A stretch of DNA of 64,000 nucleotides from Pseudomonas oryzae. GTDB lineage: Bacteria; Pseudomonadota; Gammaproteobacteria; Pseudomonadales; Pseudomonadaceae. The stretch is taken from the NCBI RefSeq assembly GCF_900104805.1, contig NZ_LT629751.1, positions 2,089,001 through 2,153,000 on the forward strand, written 5' to 3'. The notes beneath the pieces were generated by a model. That model had not been told where the DNA came from, made no database searches, and saw only the letters and a program-made list of their open reading frames with translations. The stretch's first letter is position 1; each line of letters begins with the position of its first letter. Below are positions 19,969-31,266 of this stretch, piece after piece. Made by a program: the position numbers and the translations under genes.

Positions 19969-20691
19969 GTGACCCTTATCTACGGCCATCGCGGCGCCCG
20001 GGGCGAGGTCCCTGAGAACACCCTGCCGAGCTTCCAGTACTGCCTGGAGCAGGGCGTAAACCGCTGCGAACTGGATCTGCACCTGTCCGCCGACGGCGAG
20101 CTGATGGTGATCCACGACCCGACCCTCAAGCGCACGACCGGTCAGCGCGGCAAGGTGGCCGAGCACCGCGCGGCGGATCTGGAGCGACTCGACGCCCGCG
20201 TCAGCGGTCCGGAGTGGCCGCAGCCCTGCCCGATCCCGCGACTGCGCACGCTGTTCGAGCACTGTCGCTTCGAGCACTGGCAACTGGAAGTGAAGAGCGC
20301 CTCGCGCACGCGCGCGGCGCAGACGGTGACGGCGATTGCCGCCCTCACCCGCGAGTTCGGCCTGACCGGCCAGGTGACGGTGACCAGCAGCTCGCGAACC
20401 GTGCTGCACGCCCTGCAGGAGCTGGCGCCCCAGCTGCAGCGCGGCCTGGTCGCCGAGCACGGCTGGCTCGATCCGCTGAAGGTGGCACAGCGTTACCAGT
20501 GCCATCTGCTCGCATTGAACTGGCCGCTGTGCAGCCCGGAACGACTGCGCAAGGCCCAACAGCAGGGCCTGCACGTGTCGGTGTGGACGGTCAACGAGCC
20601 GGCGCTGATGCGCCGACTCGCCGACCTGGGGGTGGACAGCCTGATCACAGACTTTCCCGGTTTGGCCATTGCCACGCTCGGGAATCGCTGA
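19969..20691 (+). CDS. glycerophosphodiester phosphodiesterase (GDPD family)
   Basis: 240 residues, GTG start at 19969. Hydrolyses glycerophosphodiesters to glycerol-3-phosphate and an alcohol. IYGHRGARGEVPENTLPSF holds the catalytic HRG and Glu; CELDLHLSADGELMVIHDPTL holds the metal-binding ExD and the catalytic HD. No signal peptide, so a cytoplasmic enzyme (UgpQ-like). Other GDPD substrates cannot be excluded. Confidence 0.92.
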   Translation: MTLIYGHRGARGEVPENTLPSFQYCLEQGVNRCELDLHLSADGELMVIHDPTLKRTTGQRGKVAEHRAADLERLDARVSGPEWPQPCPIPRLRTLFEHCRFEHWQLEVKSASRTRAAQTVTAIAALTREFGLTGQVTVTSSSRTVLHALQELAPQLQRGLVAEHGWLDPLKVAQRYQCHLLALNWPLCSPERLRKAQQQGLHVSVWTVNEPALMRRLADLGVDSLITDFPGLAIATLGNR

Positions 20692-20700
20692 TCGGCCAGT

Positions 20701-20729
20701 CTCCGACCGGCTCAGGCCACCGGTCGGAG
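20701..20729. terminator. hairpin between convergent GDPD gene and sthA
   Basis: Perfect 10-bp inverted repeat ctccgaccgg / ccggtcggag with a 9-nt loop, midway between the two stop codons. No strong T-run on either side. Confidence 0.5.
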
Positions 20730-20733
20730 CCGC

Positions 20734-22128
20734 TCAAAAAAGCCGGTTGAGGCCATCGAACGCCGCCACCCGATAGGCCTCGGCCATGGTCGGGTAGTTG
20801 AAGGTGGTGTTGATGAAATACTTGATGGTATTCGCCTCACCCTTCTGGTTCATGATCGCCTGGCCGATGTGCACGATCTCCGAGGCCTGATAACCGAAGC
20901 AGTGCACGCCGAGGATCTGCAGGGTCTCGCGGTGGAAGAGGATCTTCAGCATACCCACCGGCTCGTTGGAGATCTGCGCGCGCGCCATCGACTTGAAGAA
21001 CGCCTTGCCGACCTCGTAGGGGATCTTCTCCTTGGTCAGCTCCTGCTCGTTCTTGCCGATCGAGCTGATCTCCGGGATGGTGTAGATGCCGGTGGGCACG
21101 TCGTCGATGAAGTGCCAGCTGCCGTCCTCGACGATGCTGCCGGCGGCCGAGCGCCCCTGGTCGTAGGCGGCACTGGCCAGACTCGGCCAGCCGATCACGT
21201 CACCGGCGGCGTAGATGTTCGGCACGCAGGTGCGGTAGTGCTGATCCACGGCGATCTGACCGCGGCTGTTGGCCTCGATGCCGACGTTCTCCAGCGCCAG
21301 CTTGTCGGTGTTGCCGGTACGGCCGTTACACCACAGCAGGGCGTCCGCCTTGATCTTCTTGCCGGACTTCAGGTGCAGCACTACACCGTGATCGAGCCCC
21401 TCGATGCGCTCGTACTCCTCGTTGTGGCGGATCAGCACGTTGTTGTTGCGCAGGTGGTAGCTCAGCGCATCGGAGATCTCGTCGTCGAGGAAGCTGAGCA
21501 GCTGGTCTCGGTTGTCGATCAGGTCGACCAGCACGCCGAGACCGCTGAAGATCGACGCGTACTCGCAACCGATCACCCCGGCTCCATAGATGATCATCCG
21601 TCGCGGCGTATGGCTGAGGGTGAGGATGGTGTCGCTGTCGTAGATGCGCGGGTGGCTGAAGTCGACATCGGCCGGACGGTAGGGACGCGAACCGGTGGCG
21701 ATCACGACCTGCTTGGCGACCAGGCGCTCGACCACACCGTTGTTCGCCAGCACCTCGATGGTGTTGGCATCGGCGAAGCTGGCGGTACCGAAGAACAGGT
21801 CGATGCGGTTGCGCGCGTAGTAACCGGTGCGCGAGGCGACCTGCTTGGCGATGACGTTCTCCGCGCTCTTCAGCACGTCGGGGAAGGAAAACCAGCGCGG
21901 CTCGCCGATCTGACGGAACATGGGGTTGGTGTTGAACTGCAGGATCTGCCGTACCGAGTGACGCAGGGCCTTGGAGGGGATGGTGCCCAGATGGGTGCAG
22001 TTGCCACCGACCAGCTTGCGGCTATCCACCACCGCCACCTTGCGCCCGCTCTTGGCGGCGCTCATCGCCGCACCCTCACCCGCTGGACCGGAGCCCAGCA
22101 CCACCACGTCATAGTTGTAGACAGCCAT
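20734..22128 (-). CDS. sthA: soluble pyridine nucleotide transhydrogenase SthA
   Basis: FAD enzyme that transfers hydride between NADPH and NAD+, balancing the two pools. 464 residues. N-terminal FAD site [14 protein letters not shown], and [13 protein letters not shown], where the second redox Cys of lipoamide-type enzymes is replaced by Thr, the hallmark of SthA. Central NAD(P) site [15 protein letters not shown], and a C-terminal dimerisation domain with [15 protein letters not shown]. Single-gene unit next to the nqr operon. Confidence 0.96.
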   Translation of the reverse strand: MAVYNYDVVVLGSGPAGEGAAMSAAKSGRKVAVVDSRKLVGGNCTHLGTIPSKALRHSVRQILQFNTNPMFRQIGEPRWFSFPDVLKSAENVIAKQVASRTGYYARNRIDLFFGTASFADANTIEVLANNGVVERLVAKQVVIATGSRPYRPADVDFSHPRIYDSDTILTLSHTPRRMIIYGAGVIGCEYASIFSGLGVLVDLIDNRDQLLSFLDDEISDALSYHLRNNNVLIRHNEEYERIEGLDHGVVLHLKSGKKIKADALLWCNGRTGNTDKLALENVGIEANSRGQIAVDQHYRTCVPNIYAAGDVIGWPSLASAAYDQGRSAAGSIVEDGSWHFIDDVPTGIYTIPEISSIGKNEQELTKEKIPYEVGKAFFKSMARAQISNEPVGMLKILFHRETLQILGVHCFGYQASEIVHIGQAIMNQKGEANTIKYFINTTFNYPTMAEAYRVAAFDGLNRLF

Positions 22129-22235
22129 CGACTACTCCTTCAGGGACAAACTGCAGCCCGCCTCACGCGGGCCTCACAACCGCCGCCGGACGACGAAGGC
22201 GAGCCAACCGGCCTCGTCTACCCGGCCACGGGAAA

Positions 22236-22263
22236 TAAAAAGGGGCAGTGTCGCCACTGCCCC
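22236..22263 (-). terminator. terminator of the nqr operon
   Basis: On the minus strand GGGGCAGTG, 4-nt loop, CACTGCCCC, then TTTTT. It lies just after the nqrM stop. Confidence 0.88.
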
Positions 22264-22269
22264 GTCGGG

Positions 22270-22506
22270 TCATCTGCTGCGGGTCGCGTCGTAAGCCTGA
22301 TCCGCGCCGGGCTTGCCGCCAGCCTCGCTGTTGGCTTCCTCGCATTTCTGGGTATCGCCCCCGCAGATCGGGCACTCGTCCTTCTCGATGCCCAGGTTGG
22401 CGATGCCGCCGCAGGAGCCGGCGATCGGCTTGCGGCCCATGATCACACCGATGGCCATGCCGAATACCACCAGCAGCATGACTGCAAAAGCCAGTAACCA
22501 GGTCAT
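22270..22506 (-). CDS. nqrM: Na+-NQR maturation protein NqrM
   Basis: 78 residues. One N-terminal membrane helix (about 3-24), then a cytoplasmic tail with Cys residues in GSCGGIANLGI and DECPICGG. NqrM proteins are needed to assemble the Fe centre between NqrD and NqrE; the conserved Cys are thought to deliver iron. The start overlaps the apbE stop by 4 nt, and it is the last gene of the nqr operon, as in Vibrio and P. aeruginosa. Confidence 0.92.
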   Translation of the reverse strand: MTWLLAFAVMLLVVFGMAIGVIMGRKPIAGSCGGIANLGIEKDECPICGGDTQKCEEANSEAGGKPGADQAYDATRSR

Positions 22507-23534
22507 GGTCGTTCCCCTTGCGCCTCGCTCAGCGCGGTAAATGCCTTGGTCGCATGGGAGACGAAGCCGTCGCCCTCGCGGGTCACGAAAAACGCCGCAA
22601 TGCCCTGGCGCTCGGCCCAGGCCTCGCCCTCCTCAGGCCCGAGGACCATCAGCAGGGTGGACAGGCCATCGGCGAGCAGCGCCTGGCGATGCACCACGGT
22701 GACCGCCGCCAGACGGTGGGCGATCGGCGCGCCCGTGCGCGGATCCAGGGTATGCGAATACCTGTGGCCATTTTCCTCGAAGTAGTTGCGATAGTCACCC
22801 GAGGTCGAAACCCCGTAGCCATCCAGCTGGAGGATCTTCTGCGCCACCCGCTGGTCGTCGCGCGGCGCCTCGATGGCGATGCGCCACGCCGAGCCGTCCG
22901 GCTTGCGTCCGCGCGCCTTCAGCTCGCCGGTGGCCTCGACCAGGTAGCTGGCCACGCCCTGCTGCTCCAGCCAGGCGGCGATACGATCCACAGCATGGCC
23001 GGCGGCGACGCTGTTGAAGTCGACCTGCACCTTGGCGTCCTTGCACAGCCGCTCGCCGTCGATGCGCAGGTGCTGGTGCCCCACGCGCTGGCGCGCTTCG
23101 GCGATCGCCTCGGCACCGGGCACCTGCTCGCCGCGCGACTTGGGACCGAAGCCCCACAGGTTGAGCAGCGGCTCGATGGTCAGGTCGAAGGCGCCGCCGC
23201 TCTGCAGCGACAAGCCCTCGCCCAGGCGCACCAGCTCGAGGACCGCTCCGGGCATGGCCATGCAGGTGCCGGCCGGGGCGCGGTTGAAGCGCTCGATCAG
23301 CGAGTCGTCACGGTAGGTGGACATCTGCTGGTCGACCTCGGCGAGGATCCCCTCGACGCCGGCCTGCAGGGTCTGGGCATCCGCCACGCCGTCGGCGCGC
23401 ACATACTTGACCGAATAGGTACTGCCCATGGTCGGCCCGCCGAACGACTCCAGCGGGTCGGAAAACTGGCAGCCCGCCAGCGCTGCCGCACAGGCGACAG
23501 CGATGACGGGCCGCAGGAAGGCCGCAAGCGACAT
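22503..23534 (-). CDS. apbE: FAD:protein FMN transferase ApbE (lipoprotein)
   Basis: 343 residues from ATG 23534. Attaches FMN through a phosphodiester to Thr residues in NqrB and NqrC. The N-terminus is a lipoprotein signal ending AALAGC (Cys about 21). Motifs: GGPTMGSTYSVKYV, VDFNSVAAGHAVDRI, VSTSGDYRNYFEENG and SHTLDPRTGAPI. Located 5 nt after nqrF and overlapping nqrM, so the modifying enzyme is made with its substrates. Confidence 0.95.
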   Translation of the reverse strand: MSLAAFLRPVIAVACAAALAGCQFSDPLESFGGPTMGSTYSVKYVRADGVADAQTLQAGVEGILAEVDQQMSTYRDDSLIERFNRAPAGTCMAMPGAVLELVRLGEGLSLQSGGAFDLTIEPLLNLWGFGPKSRGEQVPGAEAIAEARQRVGHQHLRIDGERLCKDAKVQVDFNSVAAGHAVDRIAAWLEQQGVASYLVEATGELKARGRKPDGSAWRIAIEAPRDDQRVAQKILQLDGYGVSTSGDYRNYFEENGHRYSHTLDPRTGAPIAHRLAAVTVVHRQALLADGLSTLLMVLGPEEGEAWAERQGIAAFFVTREGDGFVSHATKAFTALSEAQGERP

Positions 23535-23539
23535 CGACT

Positions 23540-24763
23540 CTAGCCGCCGAAGTCGTCGAGCAGGATGTTCTCCCGCTCCACGCCCAGGTCCAGCAGCATC
23601 TTGATCACCGCGGCGTTCATCATCGGCGGGCCGCACATGTAGAACTCGCAGTCCTCGGGCGCCGGATGGTCCTTCAGGTAGTTCTCGTAGAGGACGTTGT
23701 GGATGAAGCCGGTGAGGCCGCTCCAGTTGTCCTCGGGCTGCGGATCGGACAGCGCCAGGTGCCACTTGAAGTTCGGGTTCTCGGCCTGCAGCTGGTCGTA
23801 CTCCTCGACATAGAACGCCTCGCGCATCGAGCGCGCGCCGTACCAGAAGCTCATCTTGCGCGTGGACTTCAGGCGCTTGAGCTGGTCGAAGATGTGCGAA
23901 CGCATCGGCGCCATGCCGGCGCCACCGCCGATGAACACCATCTCGTTGTCGGTGTCCTTGGCGAAGAACTCGCCGAAGGGTCCGTACACGGTGATCTTGT
24001 CGCCCGGCTTGAGGTTGAACACGAACGAGGACATCTTGCCCGGCGGGATGTCATCCTTGCCCGGCGGCGGCGAGGCGATACGGATGTTGAACTTGACGAT
24101 GCCCTTCTCTTCCGGGTAGTTCGCCATGGAGTAGGCGCGAATGGTGGGCTCGTCCACCTTCGACACGTAACGCCACATGTTGAACTTGTCCCAGTCGCCG
24201 CGGTACTCGGGCTGGATGTCGAAGTCCTTGTAGTTGACCACGTGCGGCGGGCACTCCAGCTGCACGTAGCCACCGGCACGGAAGTCCACGCTCTCGCCTT
24301 GCGGCAGGCGCAGGGTCAGCTCCTTGATGAAGGTGGCAACGTTGGGGTTGGACTCCACCGTGCATTCCCACTTCTTCACGCCGAAGACCTCTTCCGGCAC
24401 CTCGATGTGCATGTCCTGCTTGACCGGGGTCTGGCAGGACAGGCGCCAGCCGGCCTTGGCCTCGCGCTTGGTGAAGTGCGACTCCTCGGTCGGCAGCATC
24501 TCGCCGCCGCCCGACTCGACGATGCACTTGCACTGCGCGCAGGTGCCGCCGCCGCCACAGGCAGAGGACAGGAAGATGTTGTTGGCCGCCAGAGTCTGCA
24601 GCAGCTTGCCGCCGGCCGGTACGGTGATGGTGCGCTCGCCGTTGATGAGGATGTTCACGTCGCCGCTGGACACCAGCTTGGCGCGGGCCATCAGGATGAT
24701 GACCACCAGCGCCAGCACGATCGCAGTGAACATGCCGATGGCGAGGAAGATTTCGTAGTTCAT
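23540..24763 (-). CDS. nqrF: Na+-translocating NADH:quinone reductase subunit F
   Basis: NADH-oxidising entry subunit. 407 residues: one membrane helix (about 5-26), a [2Fe-2S] ferredoxin domain with Cys 69, 75, 78 and 110, then FAD-binding (RAYSMANYP) and NADH-binding ([17 protein letters not shown]) domains of the ferredoxin reductase type. Ends in the conserved aromatic-free LLDDFGG. Member of nqrABCDEF, 15 nt after nqrE. Confidence 0.97.
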   Translation of the reverse strand: MNYEIFLAIGMFTAIVLALVVIILMARAKLVSSGDVNILINGERTITVPAGGKLLQTLAANNIFLSSACGGGGTCAQCKCIVESGGGEMLPTEESHFTKREAKAGWRLSCQTPVKQDMHIEVPEEVFGVKKWECTVESNPNVATFIKELTLRLPQGESVDFRAGGYVQLECPPHVVNYKDFDIQPEYRGDWDKFNMWRYVSKVDEPTIRAYSMANYPEEKGIVKFNIRIASPPPGKDDIPPGKMSSFVFNLKPGDKITVYGPFGEFFAKDTDNEMVFIGGGAGMAPMRSHIFDQLKRLKSTRKMSFWYGARSMREAFYVEEYDQLQAENPNFKWHLALSDPQPEDNWSGLTGFIHNVLYENYLKDHPAPEDCEFYMCGPPMMNAAVIKMLLDLGVERENILLDDFGG

Positions 24764-24778
24764 CTGTTCTTCCCTTCC

Positions 24779-25387
24779 TTAGAGCTGCACGCCGGAGAAC
24801 GACATGAAGCCCAGCGACATCAGACCGATGGTGATGAAGGTGATGCCCAGGCCCTGCAGGCCGGCCGGCACGTCGCTGTACTTGAGCTTCTCGCGTACAC
24901 CGGCGAGCACGGCGATCGCCAGCGCCCAGGAGAAGCCCGAGCCCAGGCCGTAGACCACGCTCTCGGAGAGGTTGTAGTCACGCTCGACCATGAACAGGGT
25001 ACCGCCCATGATGGCGCAGTTCACCGTGATCAGCGGCAGGAACACGCCCAGCGCGTTGTAGAGCGAGGGCACGTACTTGTCCAGCAGCATCTCGAGGATC
25101 TGCACGATGGCGGCGATCACGCCGATGTAGCTGAGCAGGCCGAGGAAGCTGAGATCCACTTCCGGCAGGCCGGCCCAGGCCAGCGCGCCGTCCTTGAGCA
25201 GGTAGGTGTAGATCAGGTTGTTGGCCGGCACGGTGATGGTCTGCACCACCACCACGGCGATACCCAGGCCGATCGCCGTTTCCACCTTTTTGGAAATGGC
25301 GATGAAGGTGCACATGCCGAGGAAGAAGGCCAGTGCCATGTTCTCCACGAACACGGCCTTCACGAACAGGCTGATGTAGTGTTCCAT
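24779..25387 (-). CDS. nqrE: Na+-NQR subunit E
   Basis: 202 residues, six predicted membrane helices, inverted-topology partner of NqrD. It carries one of the conserved half-membrane Cys pairs (FLGMCTFIA and VNCAIMGG) that bind the Fe centre between the two subunits. The ATG overlaps the nqrD stop by one base. Part of the sodium pump path. Confidence 0.96.
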   Translation of the reverse strand: MEHYISLFVKAVFVENMALAFFLGMCTFIAISKKVETAIGLGIAVVVVQTITVPANNLIYTYLLKDGALAWAGLPEVDLSFLGLLSYIGVIAAIVQILEMLLDKYVPSLYNALGVFLPLITVNCAIMGGTLFMVERDYNLSESVVYGLGSGFSWALAIAVLAGVREKLKYSDVPAGLQGLGITFITIGLMSLGFMSFSGVQL

Positions 25388-26052
25388 CAGTAGGCCTCCT
25401 TGCTGACGTGCGGAGCCATCTTGTAGCTGGGTTTCTCGACCTGGGCGGTCTTCCAGGTACGCAGGCCCCAGATGATCAGGCCGATCAGGAAGAACGCCGA
25501 GGGCGGCAGCAGCAGCAGACCATTGGGCTGATACCAGCCACCGTCATTGACCACCGGCAGGATCTCGAAGCCGAGCAGCTTGCCGGCGCCGAACAGCTCG
25601 CGGACGATGCCCAGCACGATCAGCATGGCGCTGTAACCCAGGCCGTTGCCGATACCGTCGAAGAACGACAGCAGCGGCGGATTGGCCATGGCGAAGGCTT
25701 CGGCGCGGCCCATCACGATGCAGTTGGTGATGATCAGGCCGACGAACACCGACAGCTGCTTGGACAGGCTGTAGGCATAGGCCTTGAGCACCTGATCGAC
25801 CACGATCACCAGCGAGGCGATGATCACCATCTGCACGATCATGCGGATCGAACTGGGGATCTGGCTGCGGATCAGCGAGATGAACAGGTTGGAGAAGCCG
25901 GTCACCAGGGTCAGGGCGATCGACATCACCAGTGCCGTCTTCAGGTTGGAGGTCACCGCCAGCGCCGAGCAGATGCCGAGGATCTGCAGGCCGATGGGGT
26001 TGTTGTTGAAGACCGGGTTGAGCAGGACTTCCTTGATGGTGGGTTTGGACAT
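25387..26052 (-). CDS. nqrD: Na+-NQR subunit D
   Basis: 221 residues with six membrane helices. Homologous to NqrE and RnfE. Conserved Cys lie in [10 protein letters not shown] and [15 protein letters not shown], ligands of the intramembrane Fe centre. It lies 2 nt after nqrC, so translation is tightly coupled. Confidence 0.96.
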   Translation of the reverse strand: MSKPTIKEVLLNPVFNNNPIGLQILGICSALAVTSNLKTALVMSIALTLVTGFSNLFISLIRSQIPSSIRMIVQMVIIASLVIVVDQVLKAYAYSLSKQLSVFVGLIITNCIVMGRAEAFAMANPPLLSFFDGIGNGLGYSAMLIVLGIVRELFGAGKLLGFEILPVVNDGGWYQPNGLLLLPPSAFFLIGLIIWGLRTWKTAQVEKPSYKMAPHVSKEAY

Positions 26053-26054
26053 GA

Positions 26055-26846
26055 TCAGGCCTCCCCGGCACGCAGGTTAGCGATGAAGGGACCGAAACCG
26101 TTCCGGCCCAGCCAGAACTGCAGCAGGTTGTGCACGCCGTTGCTGGTCAGGGTCGCGCCGGCGAGGGCGTCGACCTGGTGCACGGCCTGCGGGCTCTGCG
26201 GATCGACCCCGCCCTTGACGACGGCCACAGCCAGCTCACCCTGCTCGTTGAACAGGGTCTTGCCCGGCCACAGGCCCTTCCACTTCGGATTGTCCACCTC
26301 GCCGCCCAGACCGGGGGTCTCAGCGTGCTGGTAGAAGCCGAAACCGGCCACGGTATTGAGGTCGCCCTTGACCGCCATGAAGCCGTGCAGGGTCGACCAC
26401 AGGCCATAGCCACGCACCGGTAGGATCAGGGTTTCCAGCTGACCCTCGGCGTTCTCCACCAGGTAAACGGTGGTGAAACGCTCGCGACGCTTGATCGAGG
26501 CGATGTCGTCGCTTCCCGGCAGGACATCGGAAAGCTTCGGATCCTTCGCCGCCTTGAGCGGATCGAAGGTCTTGGCGTCATAGGCGTCACTGAACTTGCC
26601 AACCTGCAGGTCGACCACGCGCGCACGGATGCGCTCGGCGAACAGCTTCTTCACCTTGGTCCCGGACATCTGGGCGTCGCCCAGGCCGGCGATGGCCAGG
26701 ATGCTGCGCTGCTTGTCCAGCTGGCGGTTCTCGACCTGGGTCGGCTTCAGTGCCACGGCCGCGCCGGCGACGAACACCGAGCACACCAGGCAGACCACCA
26801 GCGCCACCAGCAGGGTGCGGGCGGTGGATTCCTTTTGACTAGACAT
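26055..26846 (-). CDS. nqrC: Na+-NQR subunit C
   Basis: 263 residues. One N-terminal membrane helix (about 10-32), and a periplasmic FMN-binding domain. The flavinylation motif is [10 protein letters not shown] near the C-terminus, with Thr as the covalent FMN site; Ala replaces the Ser most often seen before GAT. Overlaps the nqrB stop by 8 nt. Confidence 0.96.
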   Translation of the reverse strand: MSSQKESTARTLLVALVVCLVCSVFVAGAAVALKPTQVENRQLDKQRSILAIAGLGDAQMSGTKVKKLFAERIRARVVDLQVGKFSDAYDAKTFDPLKAAKDPKLSDVLPGSDDIASIKRRERFTTVYLVENAEGQLETLILPVRGYGLWSTLHGFMAVKGDLNTVAGFGFYQHAETPGLGGEVDNPKWKGLWPGKTLFNEQGELAVAVVKGGVDPQSPQAVHQVDALAGATLTSNGVHNLLQFWLGRNGFGPFIANLRAGEA

Positions 26847-28050
26847 TGCGTGCCAGCCTCCGCTTGATATTGGCCTGAACGACGAAGTGGTCGATCAGCG
26901 GTGCAAACAGGTTGGCGAACAGGACCGCCAGCATCATGCCTTCCGGGAAGGCCGGGTTGACCACGCGGATCAGCACGACCATCAGGCCGATCAGCGCACC
27001 GAACAGCCACTTGCCGGTGTTGGTCATCGACGCGGAAACCGGGTCGGTGGCCATGAACACCATGGCGAAGGCGAAACCGCCGACCACCAGGTGCCAGTAC
27101 CAGGGCATGGCGAACATCGGGTTGGTGTCCGAGCCGATGACGTTGAACAGGGTGCTGGTGGCGACCATGCCGATCATCACGCCGGCGACGATGCGCCAGG
27201 CGGCGATCTTGGTCAGCAGCAGCACGCCGCCGCCGATCAGGATGGCCAGGGTGCTGGTTTCGCCGATCGAGCCGTGCATGTTGCCGAGGAAGGCGTCCAT
27301 CCAGGTGATGCCCTGGCCGACGATCGCCTCGACGCCGCCGGCGGCGGCCAGGCTCAGGCTGGTGGCGCCGGCATAGCCGTCCACCGCGGTCCACACGCCG
27401 TCACCGGACATCTGCGCCGGATAGGCGAAGAACAGGAAGGCGCGACCGACCAGTGCCGGGTTGAGGAAGTTCTTGCCGGTGCCACCGAACACTTCCTTGC
27501 CGATCACCACGCCGAAGCTGATGCCCAGCGCGACCTGCCACAGCGGGATGCTCGGCGGCAGGATCAGGGCGAACAGCACGGAGGTGACGAAGAAGCCCTC
27601 GTTGACCTCGTGACGACGGATGGAAGCGAACAGCACCTCCCAGAAACCGCCGACGATGAAGGTCACCAGATACACCGGCAGGAAGTACGCCGCACCCTGG
27701 ATGAAGCAGTCCCACAGGCTGGCCGGATCGAAGCCGGCCAGCGCACCGATCAGGCTGAAGCGCCAGCCGTCCTGTGCCGCCAGCAGCTCGGGGCTCTGGG
27801 CGAAGATCAGGTTGGCCTGATGGCCGATGTTCCACATGCCGAAGAACATCGCCGGGAAGGTGCACAGCCACACGGTGATCATCATGCGCTTGAGGTCGAT
27901 GCCGTCGCGCACGTGGGCGGTGGTGCGGGTCACGCTACCGGGGCGATAGAAGAAGGTATCCACCGCCTCGTAGAGGGCGTACCACTTCTCGTACTTGCCG
28001 CCCTTCTCGAAGTTGTGCTCGATCTTGTCGAGAAAATCTCGCATTCCCAT
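26839..28050 (-). CDS. nqrB: Na+-NQR subunit B
   Basis: 403 residues from ATG 28050, chosen because AAGGAGG sits 6-7 nt upstream; an in-frame TTG two codons earlier overlaps the nqrA stop. Polytopic membrane subunit forming the Na+ path and binding riboflavin; a covalent FMN site is in the [12 protein letters not shown] segment (Thr of GAT). The cytoplasmic N-terminal helix begins [17 protein letters not shown]. Confidence 0.96.
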   Translation of the reverse strand: MGMRDFLDKIEHNFEKGGKYEKWYALYEAVDTFFYRPGSVTRTTAHVRDGIDLKRMMITVWLCTFPAMFFGMWNIGHQANLIFAQSPELLAAQDGWRFSLIGALAGFDPASLWDCFIQGAAYFLPVYLVTFIVGGFWEVLFASIRRHEVNEGFFVTSVLFALILPPSIPLWQVALGISFGVVIGKEVFGGTGKNFLNPALVGRAFLFFAYPAQMSGDGVWTAVDGYAGATSLSLAAAGGVEAIVGQGITWMDAFLGNMHGSIGETSTLAILIGGGVLLLTKIAAWRIVAGVMIGMVATSTLFNVIGSDTNPMFAMPWYWHLVVGGFAFAMVFMATDPVSASMTNTGKWLFGALIGLMVVLIRVVNPAFPEGMMLAVLFANLFAPLIDHFVVQANIKRRLARNV

Positions 28051-28052
28051 GG

Positions 28053-29519
<1,467 letters not shown>

Positions 29520-29548
29520 ATTATAAGGACCCCCTCTCCGACTGGCCA
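29520..29548 (-). promoter_or_regulatory. promoter of the nqr operon
   Basis: Minus strand TGGCCA (29548-29543), 17-nt spacer, TATAAT (29525-29520). Directly upstream (29551-29575) lies an imperfect inverted repeat, ttgaccgcc / ggcggcaa, that could be an operator. Confidence 0.65.
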
Positions 29549-29626
29549 CCTTGACCGCCGAATAATTGGCGGCAAACAGTAACAAGTGGATACAGGGAGC
29601 AATCGCAAGCGCTTGTCCGGAAAAGC

Positions 29627-29652
29627 AAAACGGGAGCCGAAGCTCCCGTTTT
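29627..29652. terminator. intrinsic terminator of gap
   Basis: Perfect 11-bp stem aaaacgggagc / gctcccgtttt with a 4-nt loop, between the gap stop and the nqr promoter; the flanking A and T runs make it work for gap on the minus strand. Confidence 0.88.
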
Positions 29653-29677
29653 GTCTCAGCCCATCACTGGCTGCGGA

Positions 29678-31120
29678 TCAGCGCGGGAAAGCCGGCGGGT
29701 TGACCCCGGCCATGTCCTCCAGCACGCGCACCACCTGGCAGCTGTAACCGAACTCGTTGTCGTACCACACGTAGAGAACGACGCGATTGTCGTTGCAGAT
29801 GGTCGCTTCGGCATCGACCACACCGGCATGGCGGGAGCCGACGAAGTCGGTGGACACCACTTCCGGCGAGTTGGTGAAGTCGATCTGCTTGTGCAGCTCG
29901 GAGTGCAGCGCCATGTAGCGCAGGTAGTCGTTGATCTCCTCGCGGCTGGTGGCCTTCTCGAGGGTCAGGTTGAGGATGGCCATGGACACGTTCGGCGTCG
30001 GCACGCGGATGGCGTTGCCGGTCAGCTTGCCCTTCAGCACCGGCAGAGCCTTGGCGGCGGCGGTGGCGGCGCCGGTCTCGGTGATCACCATGTTCAGCGG
30101 TGCACTGCGGCCACGGCGATCGCCCTTGTGGAAGTTGTCGATCAGGTTCTGGTCGTTGGTATAGGAGTGCACGGTCTCCACGTGACCGTGGGCGATGCCG
30201 AACTTGTCGTAGACGGCCTTGAGCACCGGCACGATGGCGTTGGTGGTGCAGGAGGCGGCAGAGAGGATCTTGTCCTCGTCGCTGATCAGACCGTGGTTGA
30301 TGCCGTGAACGATGTTCTTGATCTCGCCCTTGCCCGGCGCGGTCAGGATCACGCGGGCGGCGCCCGGGCACTTCAGGTGCTGGCCCAGGCCTTCGGCATC
30401 GCGCCACTTGCCGGTGTTGTCGACGACGATGGCGTTGTTGATGCCGTAGGCGGTGTAGTCGACGGTGGTCGGATCGTTGGAGTAGATCACCTGGATTAGG
30501 TTGCCATTGGCGAGGATGGTGTTGTTCTCCTCGTCGATGGTGATGGTGCCGTTGAACGGACCGTGCACCGAATCGCGACGCAGCAGACTGGCACGCTTGA
30601 CCAGGTCGTTGGCGGCGCCCTTGCGCACGACGATGGCGCGCAGACGCAGGCCGTCGCCGCCACCGGTCTTCTCGATCAGGATGCGCGCCAGCAGGCGACC
30701 GATGCGGCCGAAGCCGTACAGCACCACGTCGGTGCCCTGGCGCTGCTCGTTGCCCTGCTTGCCGACCACTTCGGCCAGCTCCTCGCGCACGAACTGCTCG
30801 GCGCTGCGGCCGCTGCCTTCGTGCTTGAACTTGACAGCCAGACGACCGAGGTCGACGGAAGCAGCGCCCAGCTCCAGCTGGCTCAGGGCCTGCAGGATCG
30901 GGAAGGTGTCATGCACCGACAGCTCGGCGTCGTCGATCTGGCGAGCGAAGCGATGCGCCTTGAGGATGCCGATCACCGAACGGTTGATCAGGCCGCGGCC
31001 ATAGATAGAAGTCACCACATTGTTGTTGCGGTAGAGCTGGCCGATCAGCGGAATCATGGCCTCAGCGAGGGCCTCGCGGTCAATCCACTCACCAAGGCAC
31101 TGGTCGGTCTTCTGGGTCAC
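29678..31120 (-). CDS. gap: glyceraldehyde-3-phosphate dehydrogenase, N-terminally extended type
   Basis: 480 residues from the GTG at 31120, preceded by AAGG at good spacing; an ATG six codons earlier lacks a ribosome site. Residues 1-130 are an extension not found in ordinary GAPDH (about 335 residues). The Rossmann motif VVLYGFGRIGRLLARIL starts at about 131, and the active site is SAASCTTNAIVPVL. Oxidises or forms 1,3-bisphosphoglycerate. The extended form occurs in Pseudomonas at this nqr-mfd locus (PA3001 in PAO1, from memory) beside a separate ordinary gap; a gluconeogenic role is plausible but unproved. Confidence 0.93.
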   Translation of the reverse strand: MTQKTDQCLGEWIDREALAEAMIPLIGQLYRNNNVVTSIYGRGLINRSVIGILKAHRFARQIDDAELSVHDTFPILQALSQLELGAASVDLGRLAVKFKHEGSGRSAEQFVREELAEVVGKQGNEQRQGTDVVLYGFGRIGRLLARILIEKTGGGDGLRLRAIVVRKGAANDLVKRASLLRRDSVHGPFNGTITIDEENNTILANGNLIQVIYSNDPTTVDYTAYGINNAIVVDNTGKWRDAEGLGQHLKCPGAARVILTAPGKGEIKNIVHGINHGLISDEDKILSAASCTTNAIVPVLKAVYDKFGIAHGHVETVHSYTNDQNLIDNFHKGDRRGRSAPLNMVITETGAATAAAKALPVLKGKLTGNAIRVPTPNVSMAILNLTLEKATSREEINDYLRYMALHSELHKQIDFTNSPEVVSTDFVGSRHAGVVDAEATICNDNRVVLYVWYDNEFGYSCQVVRVLEDMAGVNPPAFPR

Positions 31121-31162
31121 GGGCGATACCTTCCACATGTAGGGGATAACAAAAAGGGCTAC

Positions 31163-31191
31163 ATTATGACGACCCCGAAGCGTTCGGGCAA
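31163..31191 (-). promoter_or_regulatory. candidate promoter of gap
   Basis: Minus strand TTGCCC (31191-31186), 17-nt spacer, CATAAT (31168-31163). It stands back to back with the mfd promoter. Confidence 0.5.
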
Positions 31192-31207
31192 CGTGCCTCA
31201 CTCATCA

Positions 31208-31237
31208 CTGACAGTCGGTGCGCCGCACCGCTACAAT
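31208..31237 (+). promoter_or_regulatory. candidate promoter of mfd
   Basis: CTGACA (31208-31213), 18-nt spacer, TACAAT (31232-31237); the GTG start of mfd is 30 nt downstream. Confidence 0.6.
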
Positions 31238-31266
31238 CGCGGCTTTGTCGCCATCCCGAGCCGCCC

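Noticed and set aside
23666-25393. Long His/Asp-rich plus-strand frame opposite nqrF and nqrE
   Set aside because: Composition (His, Gln, Asp, Arg) is what antisense reading of membrane-protein genes gives; it crosses two real genes.
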